The notes: generated by a model not told the origin, from the sequence alone. A stretch of DNA of 64,000 nt from Rhodohalobacter halophilus (GCF_001715195.1 NZ_MDWE01000016.1:59809-123808), one strand, 5' to 3'. Counted from the first letter of the stretch, positions 19,459 to 29,152 are shown. A program made the numbers and translations.

Positions 19459-21356
19459 CAGAGGTAGTCAATTTGAGATTGTTGCAGCTTTTCCCTTGCA
19501 AAAGAGGCATAAAACCCATTTGGAAACCGTACAATGAGCTCTTCATAAAAATCATCGGAATCCTCTCGGGTAAAACTGAATTGTGCTGATGAGTCAAAAA
19601 ATTTCTCTTCTGCAGTTTGAGGAGAGTTGAGAGTTAATTTACCCCGCACGGCCTGGTCGATGATCGTTGCCCTGTCCCACATCAAACGTTCAATCAGAGG
19701 GCTATTTGGGGTCGATTCAATTTGTTGAACAATCAATCGCAATTTAAGGTTTGAGTACTCTTCAGGCAGCGCAGAGGAGAGTTCAACTGTGAGGTCATCG
19801 GTAAATGGATGTTCAGGGTTGCTAATGAACTCCTCTAAAGTTTCTAACGCCATCTCGTAATTGCCTGTATGTAGAGCAAAGAGTCCGTTGCCGAGTTTAT
19901 TCAGCTCGGCTCCGGTCGTATCAGCTCGCAATCCGTTTTGAATCCACATGCGAAGTTTCACTGCATCGTTGGCAAAGTAGGAAGAATTGCGCCGTTCAAG
20001 GGAGCGCAGCTGAATTTCAGCAAATTCGGCATCACCGGAAAAGAAATCGGAGAGTGCTGAGTAGTAGCGGACCTTCTCCGATAGATTGGATTCCTCGGTT
20101 GCCCTGTCGGCCCTGGCTAAGAGTCTTCGCGACTCCCCGAAGCGCTGTTCAAAGATAGCGAGTCGACCCTCTGCATAGAGAGAGTAGGGGCTGTCGCTAC
20201 CTGAAACACTTATTAACTGATCTATCCAACCCTTTGCCTTTAAAGGGTCTTTCATATAATCAAGTGCAAGATCCGTTAAACGCGAAAGCACCCGTGCTGA
20301 TCGATTGTACTCGGGATATTCTTGCATTAATGATTCCGCTCGATCGTACGAATGATGATAGAGCGTCCGAATGGAATCGGCAGAGAGGAGATTGTTTTGC
20401 TCGGCAAATTGTGCCCATCGCAAATAGGTATGGCTCAGCTCATCGTACACTCTGTGTTTTGTGCCCTGGTTAGAGCTGTTCAGATAATAGGTATAAGCCC
20501 GTTCGGCGGTAGAAAATTGCCGGGCAGAAAGCAGTCGGCTTCCAAGTTCAAACAGTGAGTACACTGTATAGGGAGTTTCTTCTTCGTAATGTCGGGCAAA
20601 GTTGTATGAACGTTCATACTGTTCAGTTTCAATCAGCAGCCAGCCCAGAAGCTGGTATAGTGCCGAATAGGCTTCATGAGAAGGAGAAAGCTCCAGGAGT
20701 AGATCCTCCAGTTCAAATGAGGCAATATCGTAGAGTTGTTCATCACGCATCTGAAAAAATCGCTGCTGAACAATGGCCATCTGCTGGGGTGCTTCCATGA
20801 TGAGAGTGAAGTACTCGTTAACGGCTTCATCAAACCGGCCGGCGAGAAGGTAGGTGTTTGCCAGCTCATTCAAAAAAAGAGTGGGGTTGTTGTGAATTTC
20901 GCGCGCGGCCCGATAGGCTTTCGCAGCTTCCTCAAATTCCTGCCTTGAGGCCATGGAAGAAGCTATGATGTAGGTAGCCTGGATGTTTTGCGGGTTTTCA
21001 TCCAGGACGTCGTACCAAACTTCGAGCGCTTCTTCCGGTTTGCTGTTTAAATGTAGAATCTCACCCAGCTTGGCTTTTGCCTGTAGGGTAATAAGGTTCC
21101 GACCGATCTGATTTCTGACAACCTCTTCGGCTCTGCCCAACTCTCCGTTATTGATGAGCGCTTCTACAAGCCGTTCAAAATATACATTAGACCGGGGGTT
21201 TCTTTCATGAAGATCGGCAAACAGAGGTATAGCCTGCTCATAATGTTGCTGCTGATACAACCGGTTTGCTGTTTGAAAGTCCGATTGCCGGGCAGACAGT
21301 GAGATGACAGATAACAGACTCAATAAAGCAGTAACCGTGAATATTCTGAACAGCAT
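19458..21356 (-). CDS. Exported tetratricopeptide-repeat protein
   Basis: 632 residues. The N-terminus (MLFRIFTVTALLSLLSVISLSA) is a signal peptide. From about residue 25 to 300 there are consecutive 34-residue TPR-like helix pairs (ANRLYQQQHYEQAIPLFADL, AKAKLGEILHLNSKPEEALEVW, LLNELANTYLLAGRFDEAVNEY-like). Further degenerate helical repeats run to the C-terminus, ending with FPNGFYASFAREKLQQ as in tol-pal YbgF-type repeats. It probably scaffolds an envelope complex. It overlaps maf by one base upstream and the amidotransferase-like gene downstream, forming a three-gene operon. Partner and function are unknown. Confidence 0.8.
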   Translation of the reverse strand: MLFRIFTVTALLSLLSVISLSARQSDFQTANRLYQQQHYEQAIPLFADLHERNPRSNVYFERLVEALINNGELGRAEEVVRNQIGRNLITLQAKAKLGEILHLNSKPEEALEVWYDVLDENPQNIQATYIIASSMASRQEFEEAAKAYRAAREIHNNPTLFLNELANTYLLAGRFDEAVNEYFTLIMEAPQQMAIVQQRFFQMRDEQLYDIASFELEDLLLELSPSHEAYSALYQLLGWLLIETEQYERSYNFARHYEEETPYTVYSLFELGSRLLSARQFSTAERAYTYYLNSSNQGTKHRVYDELSHTYLRWAQFAEQNNLLSADSIRTLYHHSYDRAESLMQEYPEYNRSARVLSRLTDLALDYMKDPLKAKGWIDQLISVSGSDSPYSLYAEGRLAIFEQRFGESRRLLARADRATEESNLSEKVRYYSALSDFFSGDAEFAEIQLRSLERRNSSYFANDAVKLRMWIQNGLRADTTGAELNKLGNGLFALHTGNYEMALETLEEFISNPEHPFTDDLTVELSSALPEEYSNLKLRLIVQQIESTPNSPLIERLMWDRATIIDQAVRGKLTLNSPQTAEEKFFDSSAQFSFTREDSDDFYEELIVRFPNGFYASFAREKLQQSQIDYL

Positions 21357-21964
21357 TACAGCGAGTTGAAATGTTTTTTAAAAACCTCAGGGAAATGATT
21401 CTTTACCTGTTGATAGAATTCGAAGAGCGGAAACCCAACAACATTATTGTAATCGCCTTCGATTGATTTAACAAATACGGCCCCGAAATCGTCCTGAATT
21501 CCGTATGCCCCGGCTTTGTCCATCGGGCTGCCACCATAAACATATCGTTCGATGTCTAACGGGTCTAACGCGCCGAAGGTTACTTTCGTCTTTTCCGAGA
21601 AGTTGGCTTCTCTCTCCGGGATTCCCTTCTGATCCGTTTTTGCCAACCATACACCACTGTATACATTATGGGTATTTCCGCTCATCTCACTCAGCATTTT
21701 CGTTGCCTCGTCCCGGGTTTCCGGTTTGCCGAGATAGTTTCCATGAAGAGAGACGATCGTATCGGCAGCAATGACAAATGAATCCGGGTGGGCTTCGCAA
21801 ACAGATTCTCCTTTCTGTTTAGCCAGGGACTCGACCAGCTCCGAAGGGTTTATTGAAAAATCCATCACTTCTTCAATATTTGATGGGGAGACCAAGAAGG
21901 TTAAATTAAGCTGTTTGAGGAGTTGAGCCCGCCTCGGACTTGCAGATGCTAATACGATTTTCAT
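21356..21964 (-). CDS. maf: Maf-family nucleoside triphosphate pyrophosphatase
   Basis: A 202-residue cytoplasmic house-cleaning enzyme that hydrolyses non-canonical or canonical NTPs such as dTTP, UTP or modified bases to the monophosphate. The signature ASASPRRAQLL (residues 6-16) is the phosphate-binding loop. FVIAADTIV carries the metal-binding Asp, and MDKAGAYGIQ and VGFPL are conserved family segments. The length is standard. It is the first gene of the operon with the TPR protein (1-base overlap). The start is ATG at 21964. Confidence 0.95.
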   Translation of the reverse strand: MKIVLASASPRRAQLLKQLNLTFLVSPSNIEEVMDFSINPSELVESLAKQKGESVCEAHPDSFVIAADTIVSLHGNYLGKPETRDEATKMLSEMSGNTHNVYSGVWLAKTDQKGIPEREANFSEKTKVTFGALDPLDIERYVYGGSPMDKAGAYGIQDDFGAVFVKSIEGDYNNVVGFPLFEFYQQVKNHFPEVFKKHFNSL

Positions 21965-22133
21965 TTTTTAAAATTCTCTTCGAAAGAACATTTTTGCTGT
22001 TTCAGATAATTAAATAACTTAACCAACCGCACTGCTTAATAAAAGCAGTATTTAAAAGTTGGCTAACTGCTCCCCTGAAGAATCGATCGGGCAGTAGTCC
22101 AGACAAACATTTTTAACGTAATGGATGACCGGC

Positions 22134-22388
22134 ATGAGCAGAAAACGTAAGCAGAGAAAAGAATCAAAACCGATGCTTTTTACACCACTCAACTATAAGT
22201 TGCTTGGTGTAGGGGTGATGCTGGTTATTATTGGCTTTACAATTATGAGGATTGAGAATGAGGTGTACGGCTTTATCTCACTCTACATTTCACCGATTCT
22301 GCTGCTTACCGGGTATGGCATTGTCGTTTATGCGATTTTAAAACGAGACCACAAAATTGACGACACCTCAACAAGCACATCATCCTGA
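22134..22388 (+). CDS. DUF3098 family small membrane protein
   Basis: 84 residues from ATG 22134 (MSRKRKQRKESK); an ATG at 22125 would add three residues. After a basic N-terminus there are two membrane helices (LLGVGVMLVIIGFTIM and SPILLLTGYGIVVYAIL), with the NYKLLG.GVMLVIIGF pattern of DUF3098, a Bacteroidota family of unknown function. The tail is a Ser/Thr-rich end. It precedes the DUF92 gene by 6 bp and is likely co-transcribed with it and the symporter. Confidence 0.75.
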   Translation: MSRKRKQRKESKPMLFTPLNYKLLGVGVMLVIIGFTIMRIENEVYGFISLYISPILLLTGYGIVVYAILKRDHKIDDTSTSTSS

Positions 22389-22394
22389 TCGGCT

Positions 22395-23246
22395 TTGGAC
22401 AGACTCATAAATTATCTCTTCTGGATCGTTGTCATCTTTCTCTTTGTGATTGAAGGGAAGCTGAACGACCACCTTATGATTCTGTCCGGACTGGGTCTCT
22501 CTTTAATATTAGCTTACTTAGCTTTTTTCCTGAACTGGATTACGCTCGACGCAACCAAAGCGGTTGTTGTCGTTGGGATGATTACATTCGGTTTTGCCGG
22601 TGTTTGGGCAGCCGCAGCACTCATATTCTTTTTTGTTAGCAGCAGTATCATCACTCGCAAAAAACGACCCAACGGTGTAGATGCCGGAAAGGTACCGTTG
22701 CGATCTGTGGATCCCTATCATAATAGCAGAAGGGATGGGTACCAGGTGTGGGCAAATGGATTTTGGGTTGCGGTTTTTGCTCTATTGTGGTTTCAATTTG
22801 AACAGATCTACTTTATGATGGCAATATTTGGAGCCATTGCAACTGCGACCGCTGATACATGGGCTACGGAACTGGGTGCCAGAGAAGAGGGGCGAACCAG
22901 GTTGATTACCACGTTTAAAAAAGTGCCGCCCGGTACCGATGGGGGCATAAGCCTGAAAGGTACGTTTGCTGCTATTCTCGGGAGTTGTGCTCTCGCTTCT
23001 CTGCTGTTGGTGATGCCCGAGCAGGTCGAATTGAACATTGTTATTACAGTTGCGGCTGCAGGACTTTTAGGTTCCATCGCTGACTCCTATCTTGGAGCCT
23101 ACTTTCAAAATCGTGATATCCCTTTTTTGTCAGGTAATGAAAATGGAAGTCGCGACTTGTTGCTGAAAAACTGTTTTGTAAACTGGCTGGCTACCGGAAT
23201 CGGTGGTCTTTTAACTCTCCTAACCATAAAAATATTGACTTTATGA
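22395..23246 (+). CDS. DUF92 family integral membrane protein (VTE6-like)
   Basis: 283 residues with six or more membrane helices. The motif GAIATATADTWATELGA (around 150) and GTDGGISLKGTFAAILGS are hallmarks of the DUF92/TIGR00297 family, which includes the plant phytyl-phosphate kinase VTE6 and prokaryotic proteins presumed to act on prenyl or polyprenyl phosphates. The start is TTG at 22395, since upstream sequence is stopped and the next ATG would cut the first helix. Its last four bases overlap the symporter start (ATGA), so coupling is likely. The reaction in this bacterium is unproven. Confidence 0.8.
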   Translation: MDRLINYLFWIVVIFLFVIEGKLNDHLMILSGLGLSLILAYLAFFLNWITLDATKAVVVVGMITFGFAGVWAAAALIFFFVSSSIITRKKRPNGVDAGKVPLRSVDPYHNSRRDGYQVWANGFWVAVFALLWFQFEQIYFMMAIFGAIATATADTWATELGAREEGRTRLITTFKKVPPGTDGGISLKGTFAAILGSCALASLLLVMPEQVELNIVITVAAAGLLGSIADSYLGAYFQNRDIPFLSGNENGSRDLLLKNCFVNWLATGIGGLLTLLTIKILTL

Positions 23247-24562
23247 AGAAGTGGTACAGAAAACTACACTGGCAAATTATTATCGGGATGGTACTCGGAC
23301 TTCTCTGGGGGTTGCTCTCCAGTGTGGCCGGTTTTAACGAGTTTACCAGTGATTATATACGGCCGTTTGGGGACATCTTTATTACGCTTCTCAAACTAAT
23401 CGCTGTTCCGCTTGTACTTGCATCGCTCGTGGTAGGTGTTTCCAACCTGAATGATATGAGTCAGCTCTCGCGCATGGGAGGGAAGACCATTGCCATTTAT
23501 ATGGTAACAACGACGTTTGCCATTACAATTGGTCTTGGAGTGGTGAATGTAATGCAGCCCGGAAAAGCCCTTCCTGAAGACACCCGTACAACACTTATGG
23601 AAAGTTACGGCGGGGGTGTGGAAGGACGTGACGCTGTGGCGGAAGAACTTCTGGACCGAAGCCCTCTCGATTTCTTTGTAGATATTGTCCCGGAAAACTT
23701 TTTTGAAGCTGCCTCCGATAACTCCAATATGCTACAGGTGGTGTTCATCGCAATTTTAATCGGGATTGGGATCGTAAATATTCCGGTTCAAAAAGGACAG
23801 GTGCTGATAAACGTCTTCGAGTCTTTAAATGATGTGATCATCAAGATTGTGGATCTTGTAATGAAAACAGCACCTTATGGCGTATTTGCTCTCATGGCCG
23901 TAGTGATTGTTGACTTGGCCGGTGATGATCTCGGTCAGGCACTTACACTGCTGAATGCTCTTGGGTGGTACACTATTGCCGTGATTGTCGGTCTGATTCT
24001 GCATGTATTAATCGTCTATTCGAGTTTGTTCAAAATTTTCAGCAACATGAAATTGAAGGACTTTTTCAAAGCCATTCAGCCTGCCGTTCTTTTAGGTTTC
24101 AGCACCAGTTCAAGTGCTGCAACCCTGCCGGTAACAATGGAGCGCGTTGAGAAAAATCTTGGAGTGGATGAAGAAGTTTCAAGTTTTGTTCTGCCTGTTG
24201 GGGCAACAATCAACATGGACGGCACAAGCCTTTACCAGGCTGTAGCTGCAGTTTTTATTGCACAGGCACTGGGCATGGATCTCAGTATTGCACAGCAGCT
24301 GACGATTGTGCTTACGGCTACGCTCGCCTCGATCGGTGCGGCAGGAGTACCCGGGGCAGGAATTATCATGTTAGTGATTGTGTTGCAAACAATTCAGGTT
24401 CCGATTGAGGGAATTGCCCTGATTCTGGGGGTTGACCGTATTCTCGACATGGTCAGAACGGCCGTTAACGTGACGGGAGACGCCGCTGTTTCAGTAGCAG
24501 TGGCCCATACGGAAGGAAAACTTGGTGCGTTGCACTTCGATGATGAGGAACCTGAAGCCTGA
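23243..24562 (+). CDS. Dicarboxylate/amino-acid:cation symporter (DAACS/GltP family)
   Basis: 439 residues, eight membrane helices plus two re-entrant loops. Family motifs are clear: the serine-rich hairpin FSTSSSAATLPVT (around 286-300), NMDGTSLYQAVAAVFIAQ with the cation- and substrate-binding NMDGT, GAAGVPGAG (second hairpin) and DRILDMVRTAVNVTGDAAVS. It imports glutamate, aspartate or C4-dicarboxylates with Na+ or H+. Residues in the last motif (Arg and Asp) suit an acidic substrate, but exact specificity cannot be fixed. It overlaps the DUF92 gene by four bases. Confidence 0.93.
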   Translation: MKKWYRKLHWQIIIGMVLGLLWGLLSSVAGFNEFTSDYIRPFGDIFITLLKLIAVPLVLASLVVGVSNLNDMSQLSRMGGKTIAIYMVTTTFAITIGLGVVNVMQPGKALPEDTRTTLMESYGGGVEGRDAVAEELLDRSPLDFFVDIVPENFFEAASDNSNMLQVVFIAILIGIGIVNIPVQKGQVLINVFESLNDVIIKIVDLVMKTAPYGVFALMAVVIVDLAGDDLGQALTLLNALGWYTIAVIVGLILHVLIVYSSLFKIFSNMKLKDFFKAIQPAVLLGFSTSSSAATLPVTMERVEKNLGVDEEVSSFVLPVGATINMDGTSLYQAVAAVFIAQALGMDLSIAQQLTIVLTATLASIGAAGVPGAGIIMLVIVLQTIQVPIEGIALILGVDRILDMVRTAVNVTGDAAVSVAVAHTEGKLGALHFDDEEPEA

Positions 24563-24581
24563 TTCTCAGTGTACAGTGAGT

Positions 24582-24608
24582 ATAGATCACTTACTTACAA
24601 TGATCTAT
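24582..24608. repeat. Perfect 8-bp inverted repeat after the symporter gene
   Basis: ATAGATCA (24582-24589) and TGATCTAT (24601-24608) pair around 11 bp in the gap between the symporter and the next gene. There is no T-run, so this is either an operator or a weak processing/stability hairpin. Confidence 0.4.
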
Positions 24609-24633
24609 GAATGAATAATTATTATCGCCCGAA

Positions 24634-25536
24634 TTGAATATAACTCTGTTAACATATTTCATACTGACTCTTCTGACCGGGTTCCATCAGGATGACCGGT
24701 CAGATGCTATCTATGAGCAAAAGCTTCAGGATGGTATTGAGGCTTTTTATGATACAGAGTGGGATCGGGCAGAGTCCATATTTGATGAACTGATATCGGA
24801 AAAACCGGACGATCCGCAGCCGCACTTCTTTCTCTCTATGATGCCGTTCTGGGAGTACTTCTTTATTGATCAGTCTGAAGAGCTGGCGAATCAATTTCTG
24901 GAGAGGTCTGAGAAGGCAGTCGAGCTTAGTGAGAAACGGCTTAATGAATCTAAAAGTGATACAACAATGGTTTTGTTGCTGAGCGGACTTCACGGCTATC
25001 GTAGCCTTGTGGCCGCCGGGGAGGGAAACTACAGAGTAGCTGCACGCAGCGGAATGACCGGCTTTAATTATACGCGTCAGCTTCTTTCACTCGATACTAA
25101 CCGGCCCGATGCACGCATCGGACGTGGAATGTTTTACTATATGGTTGGAAGTGTTCCATCTGAGCTGAGGTGGGTTACAAATATCGCCGGTCTTCGCGGA
25201 GACATGGAGCAGGGATTTGAAGAGCTAAAGCTTGCAGCAGAGAGTGAGAGCTATGTCAGCAATGATGCAAGAATGCTCCTGATGTACCTTTACAACAAAG
25301 AAGAACGCTACCCTGAGGCTTTAAAATATGCAGAGGAGTTGACTCGGGAGCTGCCCAAAAATGTGATTTTTAAATTTAAAAAAGCTGAAATTTTAGAAAA
25401 CTCCGGCAATAAAGGCGATGCGAGAGAGTTATTTGCAGAGATTGTAGAGATCAACAATACAAATATCCCAAAGCTGACTGAAAAGAGCAGGAAAAGGGTA
25501 GAGGAGTTGACTGAGTTAACACAAAATTATTATTAG
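24634..25536 (+). CDS. Exported TPR-like helical repeat protein
   Basis: 300 residues from a TTG start (24634), which directly gives a signal-like hydrophobic N-terminus (NITLLTYFILTLLTGF). The body is alpha-helical with TPR character: QDGIEAFYDTEWDRAESIFDEL, then EGNYRVAARSGMTGFNYTRQLL, LLMYLYNKEERYPEALKYAEEL and FKKAEILENSGNKGDARELF. The spacing is irregular in the middle. An in-frame TAA lies just upstream, so no longer form exists. No enzymatic motif. Probably a periplasmic scaffold; function unknown. Confidence 0.7.
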   Translation: MNITLLTYFILTLLTGFHQDDRSDAIYEQKLQDGIEAFYDTEWDRAESIFDELISEKPDDPQPHFFLSMMPFWEYFFIDQSEELANQFLERSEKAVELSEKRLNESKSDTTMVLLLSGLHGYRSLVAAGEGNYRVAARSGMTGFNYTRQLLSLDTNRPDARIGRGMFYYMVGSVPSELRWVTNIAGLRGDMEQGFEELKLAAESESYVSNDARMLLMYLYNKEERYPEALKYAEELTRELPKNVIFKFKKAEILENSGNKGDARELFAEIVEINNTNIPKLTEKSRKRVEELTELTQNYY

Positions 25537-25567
25537 AATCCTTACAAATTCGTTCTGATTTAATTCG

Positions 25568-25575
25568 TAATTTTG
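25568..25575 (+). promoter_or_regulatory. Bacteroidetes-type -7 element
   Basis: TAATTTTG at 25568-25575 matches the TAnnTTTG -7 consensus of Bacteroidetes sigma factor and lies 40 bp before the start of the T9SS protein gene. A good TTG -33 element is not visible at the usual distance. Confidence 0.4.
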
Positions 25576-25615
25576 TTACATATACAATAGCTGAAACCAG
25601 AATTTAAAACCGTCT

Positions 25616-28081
25616 ATGGGGAAACCGCTACAGAAGGGATTTTTTACTGTTCTGTTACTTTTTGCCGTTTTTTCCTACTCAATCGTTCCCGGTGTGTTCG
25701 CACAGGTTACTCTTGAGAATGAAGGCGGTATCGAAGTTTCATTCAGTGAGATTTCTTCCCAATCTCAATCAGGATTTATTCAACTGACTCCCGAAGATGT
25801 CTCCAGATTATATTATAATGGCGACATCTCTTCCATTCCGGTTTGGGAGTCTAACCGTTCTTCTAATACTCCATTTCTTGCAAAAAATGAGTCGGGGGAT
25901 TTTGCCATTGGAGGCCTTAAACCTGAAGGATCTCCTGAAGATCGACTCTTTTATTTGTTGCTGGACAATGATTTAAAAGAAGGAGTTCAATCTTTTCAGG
26001 TAGTCTTTGATCTTCTCTATTTGTCTGACTATGCCGGAGAGTATTCACTTCAGTTACGCTACTCATTAAATGGTAAGGATTGGAAAAATGTATCGGGAGC
26101 AAAGATTGATCAGACAATGCTGAGAGGTGGGGAAGAGACCTGGAGTACATTTTCAATCCAGACAACTCTCAACGATCTGTTGTTAAACCCGGGGGAGTCG
26201 ATTGAGTTTGATTGGGTTGACACACGGGGAGCAGTATCTGCAGACGATATACCGGTTGCTATTCAGAGTATGGAATTTATTCCTGAACTTTTTACTCCAT
26301 CGGGCTTGTCACGAGGAGATGTAATTATTTCTGAAATTTTACCAGCAACGGAAAGTCGAAGTGGAATGCTTGAATTTATTGAGCTTTATAACCCAACTGA
26401 ATATCCGGTGCTTCTAAAAGGTCTGGAAGTTCGCACCCCTGCCGGTTCAGAAGTTATCCGGCGCGATATATCTATTCAGCCCAAGCAGTTTACGGTACTG
26501 GCACACGGAGATTTATCCGCAAACAATCCGGACCGACGAGCGGTTTATCAGTTTTCCCGTTCTATCCTTCCGACAAATAGCGGTTATGTAGAGATCTACC
26601 AGGGGGGGCAAGAGCTTGCAAAAGCAACATTTGAGAGGAGTGACCCTGCACGTTCACTTGAGCTCAATTCTATTTCAAACGGATTTGACGGCTATACCAG
26701 TTTACAGCATTTTCAGCCATCCGACACAAGATATGACGGCCAAATTTCTGCTACTCCCGGTACGAAAGGGTTGACCCAGAGACTCTTTGTGAGAGATTTG
26801 AATGAAGCCGGTTGGCATCTGCTTGCAGCACCGGGATTAATCGATGAACGACTGAGCCGTCTGAACTCCCGTGAATTCTATTCAATAGGAGAGGAAAATA
26901 AACCCATTACAGAGCTTTCGGTTTCGGAACCGTTTTTTGCAAATATAGAAGCGAATAAAAAAGTGTATGCTTCTGAATCAACCCAAAATATAACGGCACA
27001 AAGTTTTGTGATTCCAGGCACATCTTCCAAAATAATTACCCTGGGTACCGGTGAGAGTCGTTTGTTAAGCGAAATCGGTGATGAAACCGGAAGAAGGATT
27101 TCACCGGCTTACCTGAAGTGGAATAGCAGTTTACAGAATTTTGAACTTCTTTTTGAACAAGATACCGAGGTGAGCCCGTGGAGTCCGCTTATTGTGCACG
27201 ATCAGGTGTCTAATCCGGCTTCCCGCTCTCAAGCCTCTCTTTCCGGAAATAGTCTGAATCGATACATACAGTTTGAGTTATTTGAAAGCTCACAAGGCAA
27301 TCAGCGAAGGTCGGTTGATAAAACGGTTCTTGGATTTTTGAGGGAGGAGCGGGGCATGGCGGAAGCGCGTTATGATCTGCCCAAATTGCTTCTCATGAAA
27401 GATGCTCAGTTCAGAGCTGAAGAGTTAAATTTAATTTACATCAGCTCTGCTGAAAGTGTGAACAGGGCAAACAGTTTTTCCCACCTTCCGCTGGAGCCGA
27501 CTCAAAACTACAGCGTGAATCTTGGCGTAGTTTCCGGCAATCGGAGTTATCAGGCAGTTCTCGACTGGAGTGCTATGCAGGATATTCCTGAAGAGTGGGA
27601 GGTCACTCTTTTGGACAACTCAAATGGCCGTGAAATTGATATGCGTGAGCAGTCATCCTACGAATTTCGTGTGGTTTCATCACGCCATCCAATGGTTGAG
27701 CAAGAGCAGGAGCCGGGAACGATACAACCGTTCAGTCCCGAAGAGCAGGAGCGTTTTACCATTACCGTTAAACCGTTTGAATCATCCATCACACAAAATC
27801 GTGAGCATGCCCCATCGGGTAATGTTGAGTTGAGACAAAATTACCCCAACCCGTTCAATCCATCCACAAATGTTGTTTTCTACCTGCCGGAACAGCAGCC
27901 TGTAAAGGTTGGTGTATATAATATTGTTGGTCAGCAGGTGGCACTTCTTGCCGATGATAACTTTAGCCAGGGAGAGCATTCAATATCCTGGAATGCATCA
28001 GAGATGCCAAGTGGCGTATATATCGTTCAGCTTGAGGTAGGCAGCCGCGTATTTACCCGAAAGATCACCCTGATCAAATAG
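25616..28081 (+). CDS. Large secreted protein with lamin-tail domain and T9SS C-terminal sorting signal
   Basis: 821 residues. The N-terminal signal peptide (FFTVLLLFAVFSYSIVPGVFA) directs Sec export. A beta-rich region follows. Residues about 238-350 form a lamin-tail domain (DVIISEILPATESRSGMLEF, IELYNPTEYPVLLKG). The last about 80 residues (ELRQNYPNPFNPSTNVVFYL, ending PSGVYIVQLEVGSRVFTRKI) are a type A Por_Secre_tail signal, recognised by the type IX secretion machine for transport through the outer membrane and often anchoring. The middle is beta-sandwich-like and unassigned. It has no enzymatic motif and is probably an adhesin or a surface structural protein. Confidence 0.85.
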   Translation: MGKPLQKGFFTVLLLFAVFSYSIVPGVFAQVTLENEGGIEVSFSEISSQSQSGFIQLTPEDVSRLYYNGDISSIPVWESNRSSNTPFLAKNESGDFAIGGLKPEGSPEDRLFYLLLDNDLKEGVQSFQVVFDLLYLSDYAGEYSLQLRYSLNGKDWKNVSGAKIDQTMLRGGEETWSTFSIQTTLNDLLLNPGESIEFDWVDTRGAVSADDIPVAIQSMEFIPELFTPSGLSRGDVIISEILPATESRSGMLEFIELYNPTEYPVLLKGLEVRTPAGSEVIRRDISIQPKQFTVLAHGDLSANNPDRRAVYQFSRSILPTNSGYVEIYQGGQELAKATFERSDPARSLELNSISNGFDGYTSLQHFQPSDTRYDGQISATPGTKGLTQRLFVRDLNEAGWHLLAAPGLIDERLSRLNSREFYSIGEENKPITELSVSEPFFANIEANKKVYASESTQNITAQSFVIPGTSSKIITLGTGESRLLSEIGDETGRRISPAYLKWNSSLQNFELLFEQDTEVSPWSPLIVHDQVSNPASRSQASLSGNSLNRYIQFELFESSQGNQRRSVDKTVLGFLREERGMAEARYDLPKLLLMKDAQFRAEELNLIYISSAESVNRANSFSHLPLEPTQNYSVNLGVVSGNRSYQAVLDWSAMQDIPEEWEVTLLDNSNGREIDMREQSSYEFRVVSSRHPMVEQEQEPGTIQPFSPEEQERFTITVKPFESSITQNREHAPSGNVELRQNYPNPFNPSTNVVFYLPEQQPVKVGVYNIVGQQVALLADDNFSQGEHSISWNASEMPSGVYIVQLEVGSRVFTRKITLIK

Positions 28082-28194
28082 GTTACAGTCGGCTTATCGT
28101 CTAACTGATGAATAAAATTCATACTGACCCCGTGAATCTGATCGAACTTTATTCCTTGCAAAATTTGTTTAATGGAATAAATAGACAGGGTTTA

Positions 28195-28226
28195 TTGGCT
28201 TTTCCCTTTCATCTGCGATATCTTTA
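28195..28226 (+). promoter_or_regulatory. Candidate promoter of the aldo/keto reductase gene
   Basis: TTG at 28195-28197 and TATCTTTA at 28219-28226 (one mismatch from TAnnTTTG) are 21 bp apart, 56 bp before the start codon at 28282. Confidence 0.4.
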
Positions 28227-28281
28227 AATATTCATTGAGAATCACTCTTAAATTTAATTAAACCTACTCACAAACAAATTC

Positions 28282-29097
28282 ATGCAGTTCAAAACAGCTC
28301 AGGGAATTGACATACCTGAAATTGGCTTGGGAACCTATAAATTATACGGAAAGGAGTGTAAGAAAGTCGTGACAGACGCGCTCAAAATTGGATATCGGCA
28401 CATCGATACCGCTCAAATGTATAAAAATGAGAAAGAGATCGGAGATGCCATTCAGTATGCAAATGTACCAAGGGAGGATATATTCCTGACGACCAAGATC
28501 TGGCACACAAATCTTGCACACGATGATGTTCTGCAGACTGTGGAAGAGAGCCTGACCAACCTTCAGACCCCCTATGTGGATCTTTTGATGATTCACTGGC
28601 CAAATAAGCAGTACTCTTTGGAGAAAACACTTGAGGCGATGCTGGTTCTCAGAGATCAGGGTAAGGCGATGAATATCGGGGTGTGTAACTTTCCGCTGTC
28701 TCTTACCAAAGAAGTCCTCGAAGAGCTTCGAATACCCATTTTTGCCAACCAGGTGGAATTTCATCCATTCCTGGAACAGTTTGATCTACTGGACTACTCA
28801 TACGATAACGATTTTCTGATTACGGCTTACAGCCCGCTTGCACAGGGTAAGGTAATGGAAAATGAAACGCTTCAGGAAATTGGAGAGGCTTACGGAAAAT
28901 CACCTGCTCAGGTAGCATTGAGATGGCTTATTGAACAGGAGAATGTAATTGCCATTCCAAAGGCATCATCCAGAGAACATCTTGAAGCGAATATCGATAT
29001 TTTTGATTTCCAGCTTGAGGATGAACACTTTGAGGAGATTGACAATCTGGATAAAACCACTCGTTTGGTGAATCCCTCTTTTGCTCCGGACTGGTAA
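28282..29097 (+). CDS. Aldo/keto reductase
   Basis: A 271-residue NADPH-dependent (alpha/beta)8 barrel that reduces aldehydes or ketones, in the size range of bacterial 2,5-diketo-gluconate-reductase-like enzymes. The catalytic tetrad is complete: Asp42 and Tyr47 in RHIDTAQMYKNE, Lys72 in LTTKIWH and His105 in LLMIHWPN. The C-terminal IPKASSREHLEANIDIFDF is the cofactor-binding segment that contacts the 2'-phosphate. It is monocistronic with its own promoter. The physiological substrate is unknown. Confidence 0.93.
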   Translation: MQFKTAQGIDIPEIGLGTYKLYGKECKKVVTDALKIGYRHIDTAQMYKNEKEIGDAIQYANVPREDIFLTTKIWHTNLAHDDVLQTVEESLTNLQTPYVDLLMIHWPNKQYSLEKTLEAMLVLRDQGKAMNIGVCNFPLSLTKEVLEELRIPIFANQVEFHPFLEQFDLLDYSYDNDFLITAYSPLAQGKVMENETLQEIGEAYGKSPAQVALRWLIEQENVIAIPKASSREHLEANIDIFDFQLEDEHFEEIDNLDKTTRLVNPSFAPDW

Positions 29098-29137
29098 TCT
29101 TTTCTTTGTTGAACATCATGTTTTAATCAACATCATA

Positions 29138-29152
29138 TTCCGTATTACGGAA
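29138..29152. promoter_or_regulatory. Perfect palindrome TTCCGTA-T-TACGGAA
   Basis: A 15-bp perfect inverted repeat (7-bp arms around one T) lies about 90-110 bp upstream of two tiny membrane protein genes and 40 bp after the aldo/keto reductase. Its form suits the operator of a dimeric repressor. The regulator is unknown. Confidence 0.5.
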
